7,805 nt of DNA from Burkholderiales bacterium (GTDB taxonomy: Bacteria > Pseudomonadota > Gammaproteobacteria > Burkholderiales > Casimicrobiaceae), in assembly GCA_025354075.1 (NCBI GenBank), contig JANXNO010000652.1, forward strand, positions 1 through 7,805, given 5' to 3'. Positions 7,448-7,805 of this stretch are shown one piece after another. The position numbers and the translations under genes were made by a program. A model generated the notes under the pieces. The model ran no database searches, had not been told where the DNA came from, and was given only the letters and a program-made list of their open reading frames with translations. Position 1 is the first letter of the stretch. Each line of letters starts with the position of its first letter.

Positions 7448-7805
7448 GCAGGCATCCAGTTGTGTTTTTCGTCGGTCGCTTCAACCGCATCGAGCACCCA
7501 GCGATAGAGCGCGTCGTACAGCGGCATCATGGCTTCCAGCATCGTGTGATCGTCAGCGATATTCTTCGAGAAGCCAAGCGAGATAGCGAGCAAACCATCG
7601 CTTTGCGGCGCGAGGTTCAGCGAGTCGGTATCCGCGCCGCGAACGATGCTGGCCATGCGTTCCAGCGCGGGACTGGTGAGCTCGAACGCACGCAGGAAAT
7701 TGTCGAATGAACACAGCGGCCCCGCGTGCTCAATCGGCGCGCCGGGAATGTCGTAGGCCACCGCGTTGTTGGCTTGGGCGAAAGCGAATACCTCTGCCGT
7801 CGGCA
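7444..7805 (-). CDS. chrB: Chromate resistance protein ChrB, C-terminal part
   Basis: The frame is open from the right window edge (last full codon ends at 7803) to a TGA at 7444-7446, giving 119 C-terminal residues; the N-terminal part is outside the window. Seen: AQANNAVAYDIPGAPIEHAG, then CSFDNFLRAFELTSPALERMASIVRGAD, NLAPQSDGLLAISLG, DDHTMLEAMMPLYDALYRWV and a closing HNWMPA. These are typical of the ChrB C-terminal domain. In studied systems ChrB is encoded just before chrA and acts as a chromate-responsive regulator or sensor needed for full resistance; the exact role differs among reports. A GTG at 7761 is in frame but conserved sequence extends past it, so it is not the start. The stop overlaps the chrA start by 4 bases. 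Confidence 0.92.
   Translation of the reverse strand, partial: PTAEVFAFAQANNAVAYDIPGAPIEHAGPLCSFDNFLRAFELTSPALERMASIVRGADTDSLNLAPQSDGLLAISLGFSKNIADDHTMLEAMMPLYDALYRWVLDAVEATDEKHNWMPA

Overview
The window looks like a chromosomal segment of a proteobacterium, most likely a betaproteobacterium or a close relative. The end of dnaN is followed directly by gyrB with no recF between them, which is the usual arrangement in Betaproteobacteria (most Gammaproteobacteria have dnaN-recF-gyrB). The GyrB sequence is of the Gram-negative type with the large insertion in its C-terminal half. Because dnaN and gyrB usually lie near the replication origin, this is probably an origin-proximal region, although dnaA and oriC are outside the window.

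Layout from left to right: (1) 1-2927, replication genes on the + strand: the 3' end of dnaN, a short intergenic region mostly filled by a REP-doublet (REPIN-like) palindrome, and a complete gyrB. (2) 2931-3830, a visibly AT-richer accessory patch: an unrecognised 117-residue gene starting 3 bases after gyrB, then a translationally coupled DUF4258/DUF2283 pair that resembles a toxin-antitoxin module. Two inverted copies of a second palindromic repeat family bracket the pair. (3) 3839-5336, a divergent pair: an EamA/DMT-family inner-membrane transporter on the - strand and a low-molecular-weight protein tyrosine phosphatase on the + strand. (4) 5337-5455, an AT-rich intergenic region between convergent genes, dense in inverted and direct repeats. 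(5) 5456-7805, a - strand cluster read from right to left: the C-terminal part of chrB, then chrA (overlapping by 4 bases), then a nitrobindin/FABP-like heme-binding beta-barrel gene 33 bases further on.

Functionally, block 1 is DNA replication (sliding clamp and gyrase). Block 5 is a chromate resistance locus: ChrB is the chromate-responsive partner and ChrA the chromate efflux pump. The nitrobindin-like protein may be co-transcribed with them. The most open questions are the accessory patch after gyrB and the structured AT-rich intergenic region. No RNA genes, CRISPR arrays, insertion sequences or complete mobile elements were seen, and no stretch above 300 bases lacks a gene.
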